Below, one piece after another: positions 21,357 through 32,041 of a stretch of 64,000 nt of DNA. The stretch is from NCBI GenBank assembly GCA_008360975.2, contig CM039210.1:10418293-10482292 (forward strand), read 5' to 3'. The position numbers and the translations under genes were made by a program. Below the pieces are notes generated by a model. It worked only from the letters and a program-made list of their open reading frames with translations. It was not told the origin of the DNA and did no database searches. The DNA comes from Lichenostomus cassidix. Taxonomy: Eukaryota; Chordata; Aves; Passeriformes; Meliphagidae. Position 1 is the stretch's first letter. Each line of letters begins with the position of its first letter.

Positions 21357-21776
21357 TAACGCAGTGGGGGGAGGAGGGGTGGAAACAGGCCTCTGTGTTT
21401 ACCGAAAGTGTCTCTAAGGCTATTGAGAGATCACTCCAGCCAGTACTGCTCTGGTGCTGTACAGAAAGGCCCTTCTCACACCCGTGCCGGTGTAAGGCAC
21501 AGATTCTCACTCACCCAGAGAGCTGGATAGCTCACGCGTTACCAGAGACAAAGAATCCAGAGGCTCAATCAGCTGGATGTTCCAGATATTTATTCCGAAG
21601 GGGTTCCAGGGTGAAAGAGGAAGAGGAGACCCAGGTGTCCCTAGATATAGGGATCACCCGGGGTCAGGGGAGAGGAGGCGGGGGGAACACCACAACCAAT
21701 GGGGAGAAGGGAGAGATGGAGTCAGGGGTTAGGTTACAGCCAGGGGGATTTACATAATTTGGGGAGGGACTTATCA
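21357..21776 (-). mobile_element. 5' LTR of element F
   Basis: On the minus strand it starts TGATAAGTCCC at 21776. It carries CTATATCTAG near 21645 and GGAATAAATATC near 21590, and ends GCGTTA before the primer site. Matching 3' LTR sequence is not in the window, so the start is inferred from the break in element G gag. The end is not the usual CA. Confidence 0.65.
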
Positions 21777-23170
21777 TGTTAATTGGACAGGGATGTTTTC
21801 CCACCAGTGAAACCCTGCTGTACTGGAACCACTTGGCTCCCCAGCAGTTCCTGAGGTGGCATTATCCACCACCACACAGTTAGGTTGTGCTATTGGCATT
21901 TTCTGGTCTCCTGGTGGACCTTGTATATTATCTCTTTCCCAAATTCTCATTCCAGCAGCTCTAATCATCTGCCTCTCCTCTTGGGAAAATATAATACTCT
22001 TTATTGACTGCATTTCTTCCCAAGTATAAATATTGGGACCTAGAAATTGATTTAGTCGTTCAGCTGTACCTATGGGATCTTCTAATAACCCTTTTAATTT
22101 CCTTTTTAAAAATTCTGACCTCTGAAGAGGACAGAGGGGTGTTTACACACCCTATTCCCCCTTGTACCCCACCCATGGGTACTTCCTGTGAAGGGAATAA
22201 GTTGATTTCTTGATTCCTCCCTTTCTGTTCCTCAATCCTCATAACCTTAAAAGAGACCCTTTCCCCTTGTTTTGGAGTAGTGACAGGAGAGGGATTATCG
22301 AGCTGCCTTTGAGTTTTAACTGAATTTCTCCTAGTATTTTGGTACAGTGCTCCACTATCAGGAGTTGGAGCCGCTAAGGGAACCAAAGTGAGGATGGAAG
22401 TGGGTAGTATGGTAAGGGCAGAAGTGGGCCAAGTAATCGAGTCCTCCAAGGTCATAGAGTTGAGGGCAGAAGTGGGCCGGGTAGCCGGTGGAAATGGAAC
22501 TACGGCAGGAACGGAAGCGGCCTGGGGAGCGAGGTTGCTACGAGGACAGGAATACCCACCGCAGCCGGACCGTCTGATATGAACAGGGCCACCGCGGGTG
22601 CCCGCAGCGCGAACTGGGCCACGGTAGGGCTGGAGGCATGGGGCAGGGCACCTGGCTCAAGCGGAGCTGCAGCGTGGCCGGGGACAAGGGCATTCAGCCC
22701 AAGCTGGGCCCCCGGAGGCAGGGGCCGGAGTGCCTGCCAGGAACGGGGGCAGCAGTGCCTCCAGGGGGCCCCAGCCCTTTTCTTTCTTTTCCTTTGTTTG
22801 CTCTGTCTCTGAGGTTTCTGATATATTAAAAACTTTTACCCCCAAGGGTCCCGTGTCCCCTGTCCAACAAGAAGCATACTCTTTTCCCTCCAAATCAACC
22901 GGTTCTTTTGAGTTTACAAATAAATTTAAAGCTTAGCAAATCCAAACTTCAAAAGACCCGTATCTAGGCCAATAGACATGGTCGGATCTTATTTCTTTTT
23001 TTGTCCATTCTATCATACAACACTGAATCATCTTTATCCTTTTTCTTTGTACAAGGATCACTATCCCAATTAGCTAACTTAATTCCCAGGAGACTATCTT
23101 GGGGTATATCTGCTAGTATCTTTTTACTCCCTTTTTTCCTTGAACCTAACCTACTGGTTCTTTGTCCCAT
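21777..23170 (-). pseudogene. gag: Element G gag remnant, gammaretrovirus-like
   Basis: Minus strand. Matrix block at 22964-23170 begins MGQRTSRLG (myristoylation-type start) and has SLLGIKLANWD. A Pro/Gly-rich, GC-rich linker follows at about 22480-22900. The capsid block at 21777-22455 carries NDYQFLGPNIYTWEEMQ, FSQEERQMIRAAGMRIWER and GPPGDQK, all typical of gammaretroviral capsid. Stops and frame changes separate the blocks. The frame ends where the LTR of F begins at 21776, so the capsid C-terminus and nucleocapsid are absent. Confidence 0.82.
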
Positions 23171-24136
23171 CTTCCCAGGATTTTATCTGTTCATCCCTGG
23201 CCCATTTCTTTGCTCTCACCCACTCCTCTTAATTGCTTAAACACCACCCCTTCTTCACAGCACAGAAAATCTTTCCTCTATAATATAATCCACCTCCTTC
23301 CAGATAATAAAGTTAAACTTTAAGTCAACAATCTATATTACAATGATTTTCATTCATTCATGTTCTCCCACTTTTATTTCTTTGTCTCACTCATTCTCAC
23401 TCACAGCATGACAACACAATAATAAGGCATTTTTACTTTCAAATAATTTGTTAATATTTACCAACAGATTGTATGTTTCTAATAAAATGGTAAACTCTCA
23501 AATGTTGTTGTCCAGTCCCAGATTCTCTTGGGTCTATTGTCCCACACTTCCCATCTAGAGTAATTTTTTCTAGCATCTGTGTCTTCCAACCCTCAATCCG
23601 GCAGCTTTTCTGGAATTGGGGACCCTCACTCTCATCCCCTGTTTCCTAGTGGATTGTACTAGGAAACCCTTGGCTCCCTTTTCCTAGGGGTCCAACCCCT
23701 CCCTGAGACCCAGTCCCAGTTACCCCAAGGGATCTTTCACTCCCTTTATCTTATGCTTCATCTCCTTCCTGGCCGCATCTCTCGCAAAACAATGGAACCG
23801 CAGTACTCAGAGACTCCTCACTCACTTTGCAGGTCTGGAGTAGCCAGCCCACGTCTCACACACACGCCAATCAATCCCCTGGATCCACCCCCTCCCCCCC
23901 CAACAATACTTACAATCCTTTTTTCTTGTTTGGGTCTTCGTGCACAAGAATTGTGGGGCTAACTGCTGTGGCTTCTTAGGGAGCCTTTCCCCCTTTCTTT
24001 TGCTTTATTTATCCCCTTCTTGTCCACGGGGTGCGACCGCCAGTTCACACTAGAAGAAACCGGACCGGGCTGCCGAACTAGGCAGGGCGCGCCTCCCCCG
24101 CTCGATATCTCCCAGGTTCTTGGAGGCGAGGTATTG
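23171..24136 (-). other. Leader region of element G
   Basis: About 960 bp between primer site and gag on the minus strand. It is C/T-rich on the plus strand. I see no gene. A long leader is normal for gamma-like elements. Confidence 0.5.
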
Positions 24137-24155
24137 ATCCTGGAAGAAGCACCCA
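24137..24155 (-). promoter_or_regulatory. Primer-binding site of G, degraded tRNA-Pro type
   Basis: On the minus strand TGGGTGCTTCTTCCAGGAT resembles the proline primer site used by many gammaretroviruses, with a few changes. It lies two bases after the LTR. Confidence 0.5.
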
Positions 24156-24157
24156 AT

Positions 24158-24658
24158 TGTGAAAAATGAGGTTCACTCTCCTGTTAGGATTTCAAAGTTT
24201 AATAAAAGACAATAGGGGACAGAGATAAAGCAAAAGTACTTGGCATTCAGCCAAAAAGCACACCTGATATGGACAGAGACACCCTTTACATACCCTTCAG
24301 CTAAATGCATATTCATAAACAATTATGCATATTCAAACTTTCCTCCAAACTAGTTTACATATTCCACGAACTGCTTAGCCTAGCTCCTCCTTGGATATGC
24401 CTCCTCGGAGCATGCACAGTCCTCTCGGTTGTGGTTTTAATTAGTCCTGTTATCACTCCCAGATTGTAGTTTCTGCAGACGACAGGTGCTGATAGTTGGA
24501 ATGTCAGTGGCAGGGTCCGTTCGTTGGATGTTATCCAGTTCAAGCAGGCAGTTCAAGCATTCTAACAAAACTATAACAGCTATTTCACTACTAAGTCTAA
24601 GCTTAGCTAGCAACAAAAAGAAAGGCATTAGTCATCATTACACAGCTATTTTTTCACA
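24158..24658 (-). mobile_element. 5' LTR of element G
   Basis: A 501-bp LTR whose ends form a perfect inverted repeat, TGTGAAAAA and TTTTTCACA. On the minus strand ATTAAACTTTG near 24200 is the likely poly(A) signal. The LTR end directly precedes the primer site. Confidence 0.82.
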
Positions 24659-24739
24659 CCAAGGCTACCTTTGTAAAAAGAATTAAAATTATACACACAG
24701 TATCCATTTTAATATTTGTGAAAAGCCAATATTATGATA

Positions 24740-25402
24740 TGTGTTTATCACAGCCCCGCCGGCAGCCCATGGCCTGCCTCCCCCGGTGGGCTGCGGGCCG
24801 CTCCCCCATTGCGCATGCCGCGAGCGGCCGCCGGTCTGTGGCCAGCGGGCACCTCTTGGGCAGAGCGGCGCGGTTGTGGCTACAGGCAGCGGAGCGGGGC
24901 AGCTCCGAGCCAGGCGGGGCGGGGCTGAGCCGGCGGGCGGCTTCCTACGCCAGGGTAGGCGAGCCCTGCCTGCAGGGCAGCCGCGCGCGGACACGGTGGC
25001 GGGTCCCCCGCGCTGGTCCCGCGGGGCGGTGCCGGGGCGGTGCGGGTGCCTATCCGGCGGCGAGGGCCCCGCCCTCAGGGCAGCGGCGCACCGACACGGC
25101 GGCGCCCGCGCACCCCGCCTGGGTGAGTCGGTGGGTGTCCCGGCAGTGGTGGAACAAGAAGTGACCCCCGGTGCTCCGCGTGCCCAGGCCATGGCACAGG
25201 CGAACAAGCGTCCGCATTCCGCGCAGGCGCCCTGCGCTGCGGCAGACGGCGGCTGCTGGGGGCGCCCGACCCCTCGCTGGCGGCGAAGGCGGCGGAGAAA
25301 ACGGACATGGCCGTGGCAGCGGCAGGCGCTGTCGCTGGAGTGCGAGTGGCGCAGGATGAAGGTTCTGGAGGCGGCGCTGGGCTGCGCGCCGTCTGATCAA
25401 CA
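24740..25402. other. CpG-dense, promoter-like island of unknown origin
   Basis: About 660 bp of very high GC with many undecayed CpGs. It has GC boxes (GGCGGGGCGGGGC near 24915; GCCCCGCCC near 25068) and a GTGAGT donor-like site near 25122. Long open frames run through it on both strands, but they are what GC-rich DNA gives by chance and resemble no protein I know. It lies between the LTR of G and the class II fragment H and belongs to neither by any signal I can see. It may be a captured CpG island, a GC-rich gag linker of a lost ERV (compare 20160-20420), or a host regulatory island. Confidence 0.5.
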
Positions 25403-25579
25403 GAACTTTTACACCCCTTGTTTGAATTGCTATGGTACCCTGATAAACCAGTTTGTCTTGTCATAGTTGCTAGTAAGTTTCAACCTTTTGCTGTTTTATT
25501 TCAGTCGTTTGTAAATGATAACGTTTTGTAAAAGGCAGGGAGCGACTGCAAACCCTGAATGCCCCACATGTTACAATTT

Positions 25580-26926
25580 GTCTTTACTGTTATCAGAAGA
25601 TACTGACTTTCAAACTGCACTTGCAGACTTTTCTGGGCAACCGTCTGTGGACGCAGGTGGGTAGCCTCCATTTGAATGCAAGACACCGCTGCAGCATGAC
25701 TCCCATCAACGGATTGACTTTTTACAGATGCATCCAGCAAAACCAGCAAAGCTGCAGCGGTATGCTGTATAAGTAAGACTGCCCAATAGCATAAAAAGAT
25801 TCTTACACTGGGGGACACCTCGGTGCAGATCTTAGAGTTAGCTGCTATTCGATATGCCTTTCAATTGTTTACACAGGAACCATTTAATATTGTAACTGAT
25901 TATGCATATGCTGCTAATGTTTTTCATTTAGAATCCTCTTATTTATGACATGTCGATAATCCCCTTTTATTTACAGAGTTATGGACATTGTGGATTTTGA
26001 TTAACAGTCGACAGCACGATTTTTATGTGTTACACATTCGCTCTCACACAGGTCTGCCTGGCCCTATCTCAGAAGGAAATAATTACGCAGATATCACTGT
26101 TATGCCAGGTATTGTATCAAACACTTTTGCACAGGCCAAACTATCTCATGACTTCTTCCACCAAAACACTCGTTCCTTATGCAAACAATTTCAATTAACT
26201 TCTTCGCAGGCTTGGGGCATTTTACTGTCTTGTGCCTCTTGTTGTGGAGTTGCTCCTGCTCCTTTGGCACAAGGCATTAATCCTCGAAGCTTGACTGCTA
26301 ACTCTATTTGGCATACTGATGTCACTTATATTCCAGAATTTGGTCGTTTGAAATATGTTAATGTATCTGTTGACACTTACTCTCATTTTTTTATGGCAAC
26401 CGCCCACACCGGACAGAAAGCCCATGATGTCACTCGGCACTGGCTCACCTGCTTTGCCACTTTAGGCCTTCTGGACACTATTAAAACTGACAGTGGGCCA
26501 GCCTACACTTCTGAACGAACTCATCAATTCTTACAATAGTGGGGTGTCTCCCACAACACACGGATTCCCCACTCTCCCACAGGGCAGGCAATTGTTGAAT
26601 GTGCCCACAGGACATTGAAAACCATGCTTGAAAAACAAAAGAAGGGGAATTCAAGGGGCCCACATGACAGATTAGCAAAAGCCTTGTATGTTCTCAACTT
26701 TTTAAATCGAGATGAGGCTGGCAATACAGCATGTGAAAGACAATATTCTTTCAATACAGAGGGTCATCCCAGACCTCCGGTGATGGTAAAGGACCTGTTA
26801 ACAAGGCAATGGGAAGGACCCTTAGATCTATTAACATGGGGCAGAGGTTATGCTGGTGTCTTCACAGGTCACCATGTGAAATGGGTTCCTTCGCGGTGTG
26901 TGCAACCATTTGTTGCCCCATCCTGA
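25580..26926 (+). pseudogene. pol: Element H pol remnant: RNase H and integrase
   Basis: The RNase H part is frame-broken at its first acidic motif (near 25725). It then shows VQILELAAI, NIVTDYAY and SEGNNYAD (third and fourth acidic sites altered or present). Integrase shows LSHDFFH and CASC for the zinc finger, WHTDVTY, KTDSGPAY and IVECAHRT for the catalytic core, and GRGYAGVFT with KWVPSRCV in the C-terminal domain. Stops lie near 25945 and at 26537-26539. It is most similar to the integrases of F and E, so class II. An expected env does not follow. Confidence 0.85.
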
Positions 26927-27144
26927 CTGGTAAAGGCACTGCGAGTGTCTTACCCCCTAAGATAGATGCATACTGATACCATGTGCATATTGTTCATGTC
27001 ATAGGCATATATTGGAGTTTTGAAGGGTTGTTACTTTACATCTGAAAATGTTTCAGGATCTGTTCAAGTTTTTCTAAATGTTTAGTAGTATATGGCATAG
27101 TTGCCTTTGGTGTGTTTTCATTGATTAAACAAAGAAGGCAGAGA

Positions 27145-27365
27145 TGTGGGAGAAATCCTATTCACTTCTTTTCATTGTTATTCACCAAAAAGCATCAGGG
27201 AAGTGATTGGATGGGAAGGCACGTGATTGGTGGAGTCACATGAGCAGGCAGCCAATCTGTGCTTGTCCTGCCTAAGCAGAGAGTATAAAAAGGCTTGGTT
27301 TTTTGCAATAAAGAGATTTTCTTCAGTCCAGCAAGGAGATTGTGTCTTTGTTCCCCAATGCTACA
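27145..27365 (+). mobile_element. 3' LTR of element H (short)
   Basis: Purine tract AAAGAAGGCAGAGA, then TGTGGGAGAAATCC to CCAATGCTACA. It contains GAGTATAAAAAGG and GCAATAAAGAG in the right order. At about 221 bp it is short for a class II LTR. No partner is present. Confidence 0.7.
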
Positions 27366-27595
27366 ATAAAGGATGAATTTTTATTAAAAAGGAGACAGGG
27401 ACGGTAGCAGCTGTTGGAAGACAAATATACATGGTTTTCCCAGCAGCCTCCTAGGCTCAGTGATATATAATCCAGTGCCACAAGTTCACTGTCCAGAAGC
27501 TTTTACATGAGCTTACAAAAACAACCTGCAATACATGAAGAAAGTTTCAGGTATCCATAAAAAAAGCTGGAAATTCTAACAGTCTGAAATTTTAG
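27366..27595. other. Spacer, nothing recognised
   Basis: About 230 bp between element H and solo LTR I. It ends with the candidate duplication TTTTAG (27590-27595). Confidence 0.4.
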
Positions 27596-27630
27596 TGTCG
27601 CAGTAGAGACGGACACGTGACGCAAAAACA
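27596..27630 (-). mobile_element. Solo LTR I, U5 end (part 1 of 2)
   Basis: The 35-bp end of a minus-strand LTR. On the plus strand it starts TGTCGCAG. The rest is at 36287-36719, across provirus E. Flanks TTTTAG (27590-27595) and TTTTAC (36720-36725) form a 6-bp duplication with one mismatch. Confidence 0.65.
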
Positions 27631-28009
27631 TGTTGAAGCATGGCTCGCAGAGTGAGGCTATATAAATGGAATTTATACACAATCCAGGTTGTGTGACTGA
27701 CCCTGAAGTGTCTTTCCCAGGAGATAACGAAACGTTAGAGCCAAGAATGTGGACATCATAGAAGAATTATAAACAAGATAGAGAAATCACACAGACAGGA
27801 CTTTAGCTGATGCTAGAGAGCGTGATTAAAAGCTTACAGCCAATTAGCAAATTAGTTTAGGCACGTGAACGCTAGCTTTTATCCAATCATATATACCAGT
27901 GTGTCACGTGAACAATGCTTTTGTCTATAATAGTGCTTGCTTCCTAAGAATAAATGAAATGACACTGATACCTCTGTGAGTGAGTGTTATATTCGGGCGA
28001 CCCCCAACT
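27631..28009 (+). mobile_element. 5' LTR of provirus E
   Basis: 379 bp, TGTTGAAGCATGG to GACCCCCAACT, with AAGAATAAATG near 27948. The partner is at 35906-36286. Both LTRs end CAACT instead of the usual CA, and the duplication AAAACA confirms this edge. Confidence 0.9.
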
Positions 28010-28011
28010 TC

Positions 28012-28032
28012 TGGCGCCCTGCTAACAGGGAC
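28012..28032 (+). promoter_or_regulatory. Primer-binding site of E, tRNA-Lys-like
   Basis: It starts TGGCGCCC and ends CAGGGAC as in lysine primer sites, but the middle is about three bases longer. It lies two bases after the LTR. Confidence 0.5.
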
Positions 28033-28199
28033 GGTACTACGAGCATGGTGCTGCGAGCACGAATATCACGAAGCCGCTAGAAGATCGCATCGGTCCAGCG
28101 GTGAAAGCGAGGGGGGTCACACAAGCGAAGATGCCGGCTGGAGACGGGAAGTCACGGTCAAGGTGAGGAGGGTCGCCCCCTTTGCTCCGCGCCCCGAGC

Positions 28200-30396
28200 A
28201 TGGACATAGAACTTGCCGCAGCTCATAAATTTCTCCTTAATATTGTCGCAAAGCAAGAGGAAGGAGTCAAGGAAAATGACTTAGATAAGCTTATTTCCTA
28301 TGCTAGGAAGCATGGCTTTCTTAACACACCCCCTCTGCTATTTGCCGTAACGGAGTGGCGAGAGGTGGGTGGTTTTTTATTTGACCAGACGATACAGAGC
28401 AAGGGAAGCAAAGAACTCGCAGCTCTTGGAGTGACCTGGCGGTTGGTAATTAATACCTTAAAAGCTATGAAAGCAGAAACAAGACTGGCTGCTGCGGCGA
28501 TCCAGGCTTTCTTGGCACCCGCGGTCCCCACCCCAGCAAACAGCGCGGCCGCGACCGAGCCCGCCCTGCTGCCGCAAAAACAGACCGCGGAAGAGATGAG
28601 GGGTTTGTTTGGTGCATTGAAAGCAATAAAAGGACAAAAGGCAGAGTCGTGTTCTACCGTCTCTTAGCTCCTCAAAAAAGATGACAGTTCTAACCTGAAA
28701 AACCCGCTCGAAAAAGGCACCGCCGCGAGCTGAGATCCAGGAGCGAAAGCGGAAGTTGCTCGAAACTCGGTTTCCGGTCAACTGGCGCAAAGGGCGGAAG
28801 TTGCAGAAGGCACCCCGGTGGACGGCTCCGCAGGCCGTCCACGCCTCCCTCCACCGCCTCACCCACCCACATCAGCAATAGCGCCTGAAACACAGCCCCT
28901 CCCCGAGGATGAAGAAATGATAGACAGCTCTGACAGCAAACCAGAGCTAACCAACAGCGTTAGCCAGCAAAAAACAGCCGCCGAAAGCCAAAACCAACTT
29001 GGAAACACCATAGAGGAGCTAAAAGCTCAATTTAAACAAGCAATGAGGCAATTAGAACAGCAAGTAAGCACTGCCATCCAAGACATAGTACAGCCAACAG
29101 CTGGCCCCTCAGAGTCACAGCAGATACCACAGCAAATACAGCAGCTGCCACAGCGATTAAAACATACCGCAGCATGTAGAAACAGTTAAAAATGCAGCCC
29201 AACTACAGCAATTGGCTTTCCAGCCCCCTGCCTCCCAGCCCTCCACTTCGAGCGAAATGCAGTGTCAATCATTACCACCACCATACTGCACAACTCCAAA
29301 TCCTTCGCGTTTAGGGCAGAGATGGTCTGGGGTCATTCGCAATGCCATAATAGAAGGAGAATGGCAATCGGCTGGAACAATCACCTGTCCTATCCTCTAT
29401 GACCCACAAGGTCCCAAATATGAACCACATGATTGGAAGGTCTTGCAATCAGTTAAAAAGGCAGCCATCGACTTTGGAATTAAATCTGAACAAGCCCGAT
29501 TAGGCATAGACTGGCTCCTCACAGCTGATGTCAATTCTCCCACAGATTGTAAAAATCTCGCATGTCTGCTGCTGACCCCATTGCAATTTATAACATGGTC
29601 ATGTGAATGGCATCGTCTGGCCGAGCAAGAAGCAGCATGGCCGCGCAACCAAGGAGATCCTCTGTTTGGAATTAACTCAATGACGCACACAGGAGATGGC
29701 AATTATGAACATATGCTCGTACAGCTACAGTATCCCACCGAAGTGCACAATTTGTCAGCTCAGCTAGCACGGTTGGCATTTATGGCTGTATCCGATTCAA
29801 AGCCAGAACCCAGCTTCACCGCAGTAAAACAAGGTGCCACTGAACCATACCCTCACTTTATCGATTGATTGTTCAAAGCGTTAGAAGATCAAACTGACCT
29901 CTCAGAGGATTCCAAACAACGAATGTTTAAACTCTTGGCATTTGAAAACGTCAATTCACCTACAAAACAACTACTTGCCACCTTGCCTAAAGGAGCAGAA
30001 GTACACCAAATGCTCGAACTAGCCAGCAGAGCAGCAGTGCAGAAACAGAATCAATACATGGCCAATGCAGTGGCAGAAGCAATTAAACCAACCACGCAAT
30101 TACTGGCTGCTGCAGTCACCAAACTGGGAAGCTCTCAGAAGACACCAATGAAGCCTGCAACCTGTTTTAAGTGTGGAAAACCTGGACATTACTGCAGGAC
30201 GTGCACAGCTACTGTTTGGTATGACCAATGCCAACAAGACACGCATGCTACCAGTGCCTGCCGACGGCTGAAAAACAAGAACAAGAGCGCGAAGGGACGC
30301 CGTGCTGTGACACAAATGGCAGCTCCCATCACTCAGCCAGACTTCCTCTTCCAGCAACCCAAGGAAGCTTGGGAATTGATTTGGCAACAACAATAG
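28200..30396 (+). pseudogene. gag: Provirus E gag, several breaks
   Basis: The matrix domain begins MDIELAAAHKF at 28200 and stops at TAG 28665-28667. A Pro-rich linker and a coiled-coil-like stretch (EELKAQFKQAMRQLEQQ, near 29010) continue in that frame to about 29160, where the frame changes. Capsid runs from about 29165 and is cut once by TGA at 29866-29868 inside the region of the major homology motif. Nucleocapsid has CFKCGKPGHYCRTC (30163-30204) and a second, degenerate knuckle. The end is at 30394-30396. Near 30270-30276 G-AAA-AAC sits in frame where gag and the next frame overlap and may be a decayed frameshift site. Confidence 0.88.
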
Positions 30397-30666
30397 ACAT
30401 CACATTCTTAGACAATAAGGCCCAGAAAATACCGACAGGAATGTTTGGGAAAACAGCAACCCGAAATGGATTTTGTGGAGCTCTCATCATAGGTCGATCC
30501 TCCTCAGGGCTTGCAGGGCTCATAGTATTGCCAGGAGTCATAGACTGTGATTATACAGGTGAAATTTTCGTGCGTGCATATACCCTAACCCTTCCACTCA
30601 CCATATCCAAAGGAACCAGAATTGCTCAACTCATGTTAATTGACAATTTAAACAGTGGTTTAGAAG

Positions 30667-31184
30667 TGATGCCTGATGGGTTTTTGTATTTTTTATTTTA
30701 CTTTTATACTCTCTTTATATATATCCTTTATATATAACCTTTTACCCTTCCCCGTTCCTGTACTTTTACTCCCTGTATCTTAATCCTACATGTCTATCAC
30801 CCTAGTACCCCTTGCCCTGCTCAGAATCCTTTGGGAAGACGAAACATACCCTCAATCTCAAAAGTATGACGCACAACCTTGAACAGGGCCCCCATCACTG
30901 AGATGTTTTTTGTAAACTAAGTAGCAATCTTTTGGGGGGGGGCAATTTTAATAAGGGGGCAATTACTTCACTTGTTAGACTTCTTATTGGAGACTTTTAG
31001 ATAGGTATTCTAATCTAGGCTGTCCATAAATTGTATACGGGGGATATCGTTGGGGTTTTTTGCTTGCCTTTGGGGCTTGCTTGTTCGTTGGTGCACATCT
31101 GGGATCCTATTAAACCAAGGTAAAACCCCTTTCCTATACTGTGTGTCTGCGTCTAAAAATTTTTTCTAGCAATTTAAGGCATCA
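30667..31184 (+). mobile_element. Solo LTR, family D copy 2, inside provirus E
   Basis: Closely similar to 559-1088, with the same TGATGCC and GGCATCA ends. It is flanked by GAAG at 30663-30666 and 31185-31188. It interrupts the dUTPase-protease frame of E, so it is younger than E. Confidence 0.93.
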
Positions 31185-31396
31185 GAAGCGCCTGGCGATC
31201 CACGCCAACCATACCGAGGAAACAGAGGTTTTGGATCAACCCGAAATCACATAGTTAGTTTAGCGCAGCAAATGACTCAACGACCACTCATCACTTTGCA
31301 GCTCACCTGTAATGGCCACACTCAGCAAATTACAGCAATGCTTGATACAGGAGCTGACGTAACCATCATCAGCCAAGCAAGATGGCCTAAGTCCTG

Positions 31397-31788
31397 TGTT
31401 GTAACGTGTGTCCTTTCCCTGATCCCTCCCCCTTGACCCTTCCGGACTGGCTGATGTGAGCCAGGACTGCCTCCTAACACCACGAATAAAAGCCCAGTGG
31501 GACCCGGAACCAGGGCTCTTGGATTCTAGGCTCTATGGAGCTAAAATCCCCCCTCAGCTCTCCTCTCCCCTCCCCCACTCCCCAGTTCCCTCCCTTATTA
31601 TCCCAATAAACCACATGGAGCCTAGAATGGAACAGCTGCCTTTCTAAACCTGCGATGCTTCCACAAAGACCCAGTCTGACCAGTCCCACCGCTTGTGGCA
31701 AGGAGAAACCATCCTGCGTGTTCCGGTTCTGGGGCAGCCCTCCCTCCCGCAGCAGGGGAGGGCTGCCTTTAGGTTCTGCACTGCTGCA
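31397..31788 (+). mobile_element. Solo LTR R inside provirus E (6-bp duplication)
   Basis: 392 bp, TGTTGTAACG to CTGCTGCA, flanked by GTCCTG at 31391-31396 and 31789-31794. Poly(A)-type signals are at GAATAAAAG (near 31484) and CCAATAAACC (near 31603). The 6-bp duplication indicates a class II integrase. It splits the protease of E. Confidence 0.88.
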
Positions 31789-32041
31789 GTCCTGGCCATT
31801 AAGCCCTACTCTGGATGCCATTCAAGGAGTTAGAGGAGGCATGAACCCTTTACGAAGTTCAGTACCCATATCTATCACATTCCCAGAAGGGCAAAAAATT
31901 ACCGTGTGTCCCTATGTTATGCTCCTCCCAGGAAATCTTGAAGGACTTGTAGGACGAGATATTATGAGTCAACTCAGAGCAGTGTTGCATCTGCTACAGC
32001 CAACACATTTTTAGCAGGGGCCACTGCAAAAAGGCCGCCGA

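Larger units (their letters stand above)
15711..21776 (-). mobile_element. Element F: class II (betaretrovirus-like) ERV, 3' end lost
   Basis: On the minus strand the order is 5' LTR (21776 to 21357), primer site, gag, pro and pol in three successive minus-one frames, ending in the integrase tail at the edge of copy A. Env and the 3' LTR are missing. It lies in sense with UBE2R2. Its 5' LTR abuts the middle of the gag of element G, so F probably inserted into G. Confidence 0.85.
21777..24658 (-). mobile_element. Element G: gamma-like ERV fragment, 5' half
   Basis: Minus-strand 5' LTR (24658 to 24158), degraded tRNA-Pro primer site, leader and gag up to 21777, where the LTR of F cuts it. No pol or env of this element is seen. 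It lies in sense with UBE2R2. Confidence 0.8.
25403..27365 (+). mobile_element. Element H: class II ERV 3' fragment
   Basis: Remnant of a betaretrovirus-like element in plus orientation. It holds the RNase H and integrase part of pol, a 200-bp gap without env, and a short 3' LTR. The 5' part is missing. 25403-25580 may be degraded RT connection sequence, but I cannot show it. Confidence 0.75.
30277..32014 (+). pseudogene. pro: Provirus E dUTPase-protease frame, split by two LTRs
   Basis: The minus-one frame relative to gag encodes a dUTPase domain (SLGIDLATT; GRSSSGLAG; LPGVIDCDYTGEI) up to 30666. After the LTR at 30667-31184 the frame resumes with an aspartic protease: LTCNGHTQQ then AMLDTGADVTIIS (31336-31374). 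It is cut again by the LTR at 31397-31788 and ends with LEGLVGRDIMSQL and TAG at 32012-32014. dUTPase upstream of protease in the pro frame is a betaretrovirus trait. Confidence 0.88.

Noticed and set aside
24741..25466. A 241-codon host gene in the CpG-rich island
   Set aside because: Frames are open on both strands because GC-rich DNA has few stops. There is no recognisable domain and no matching exon structure.
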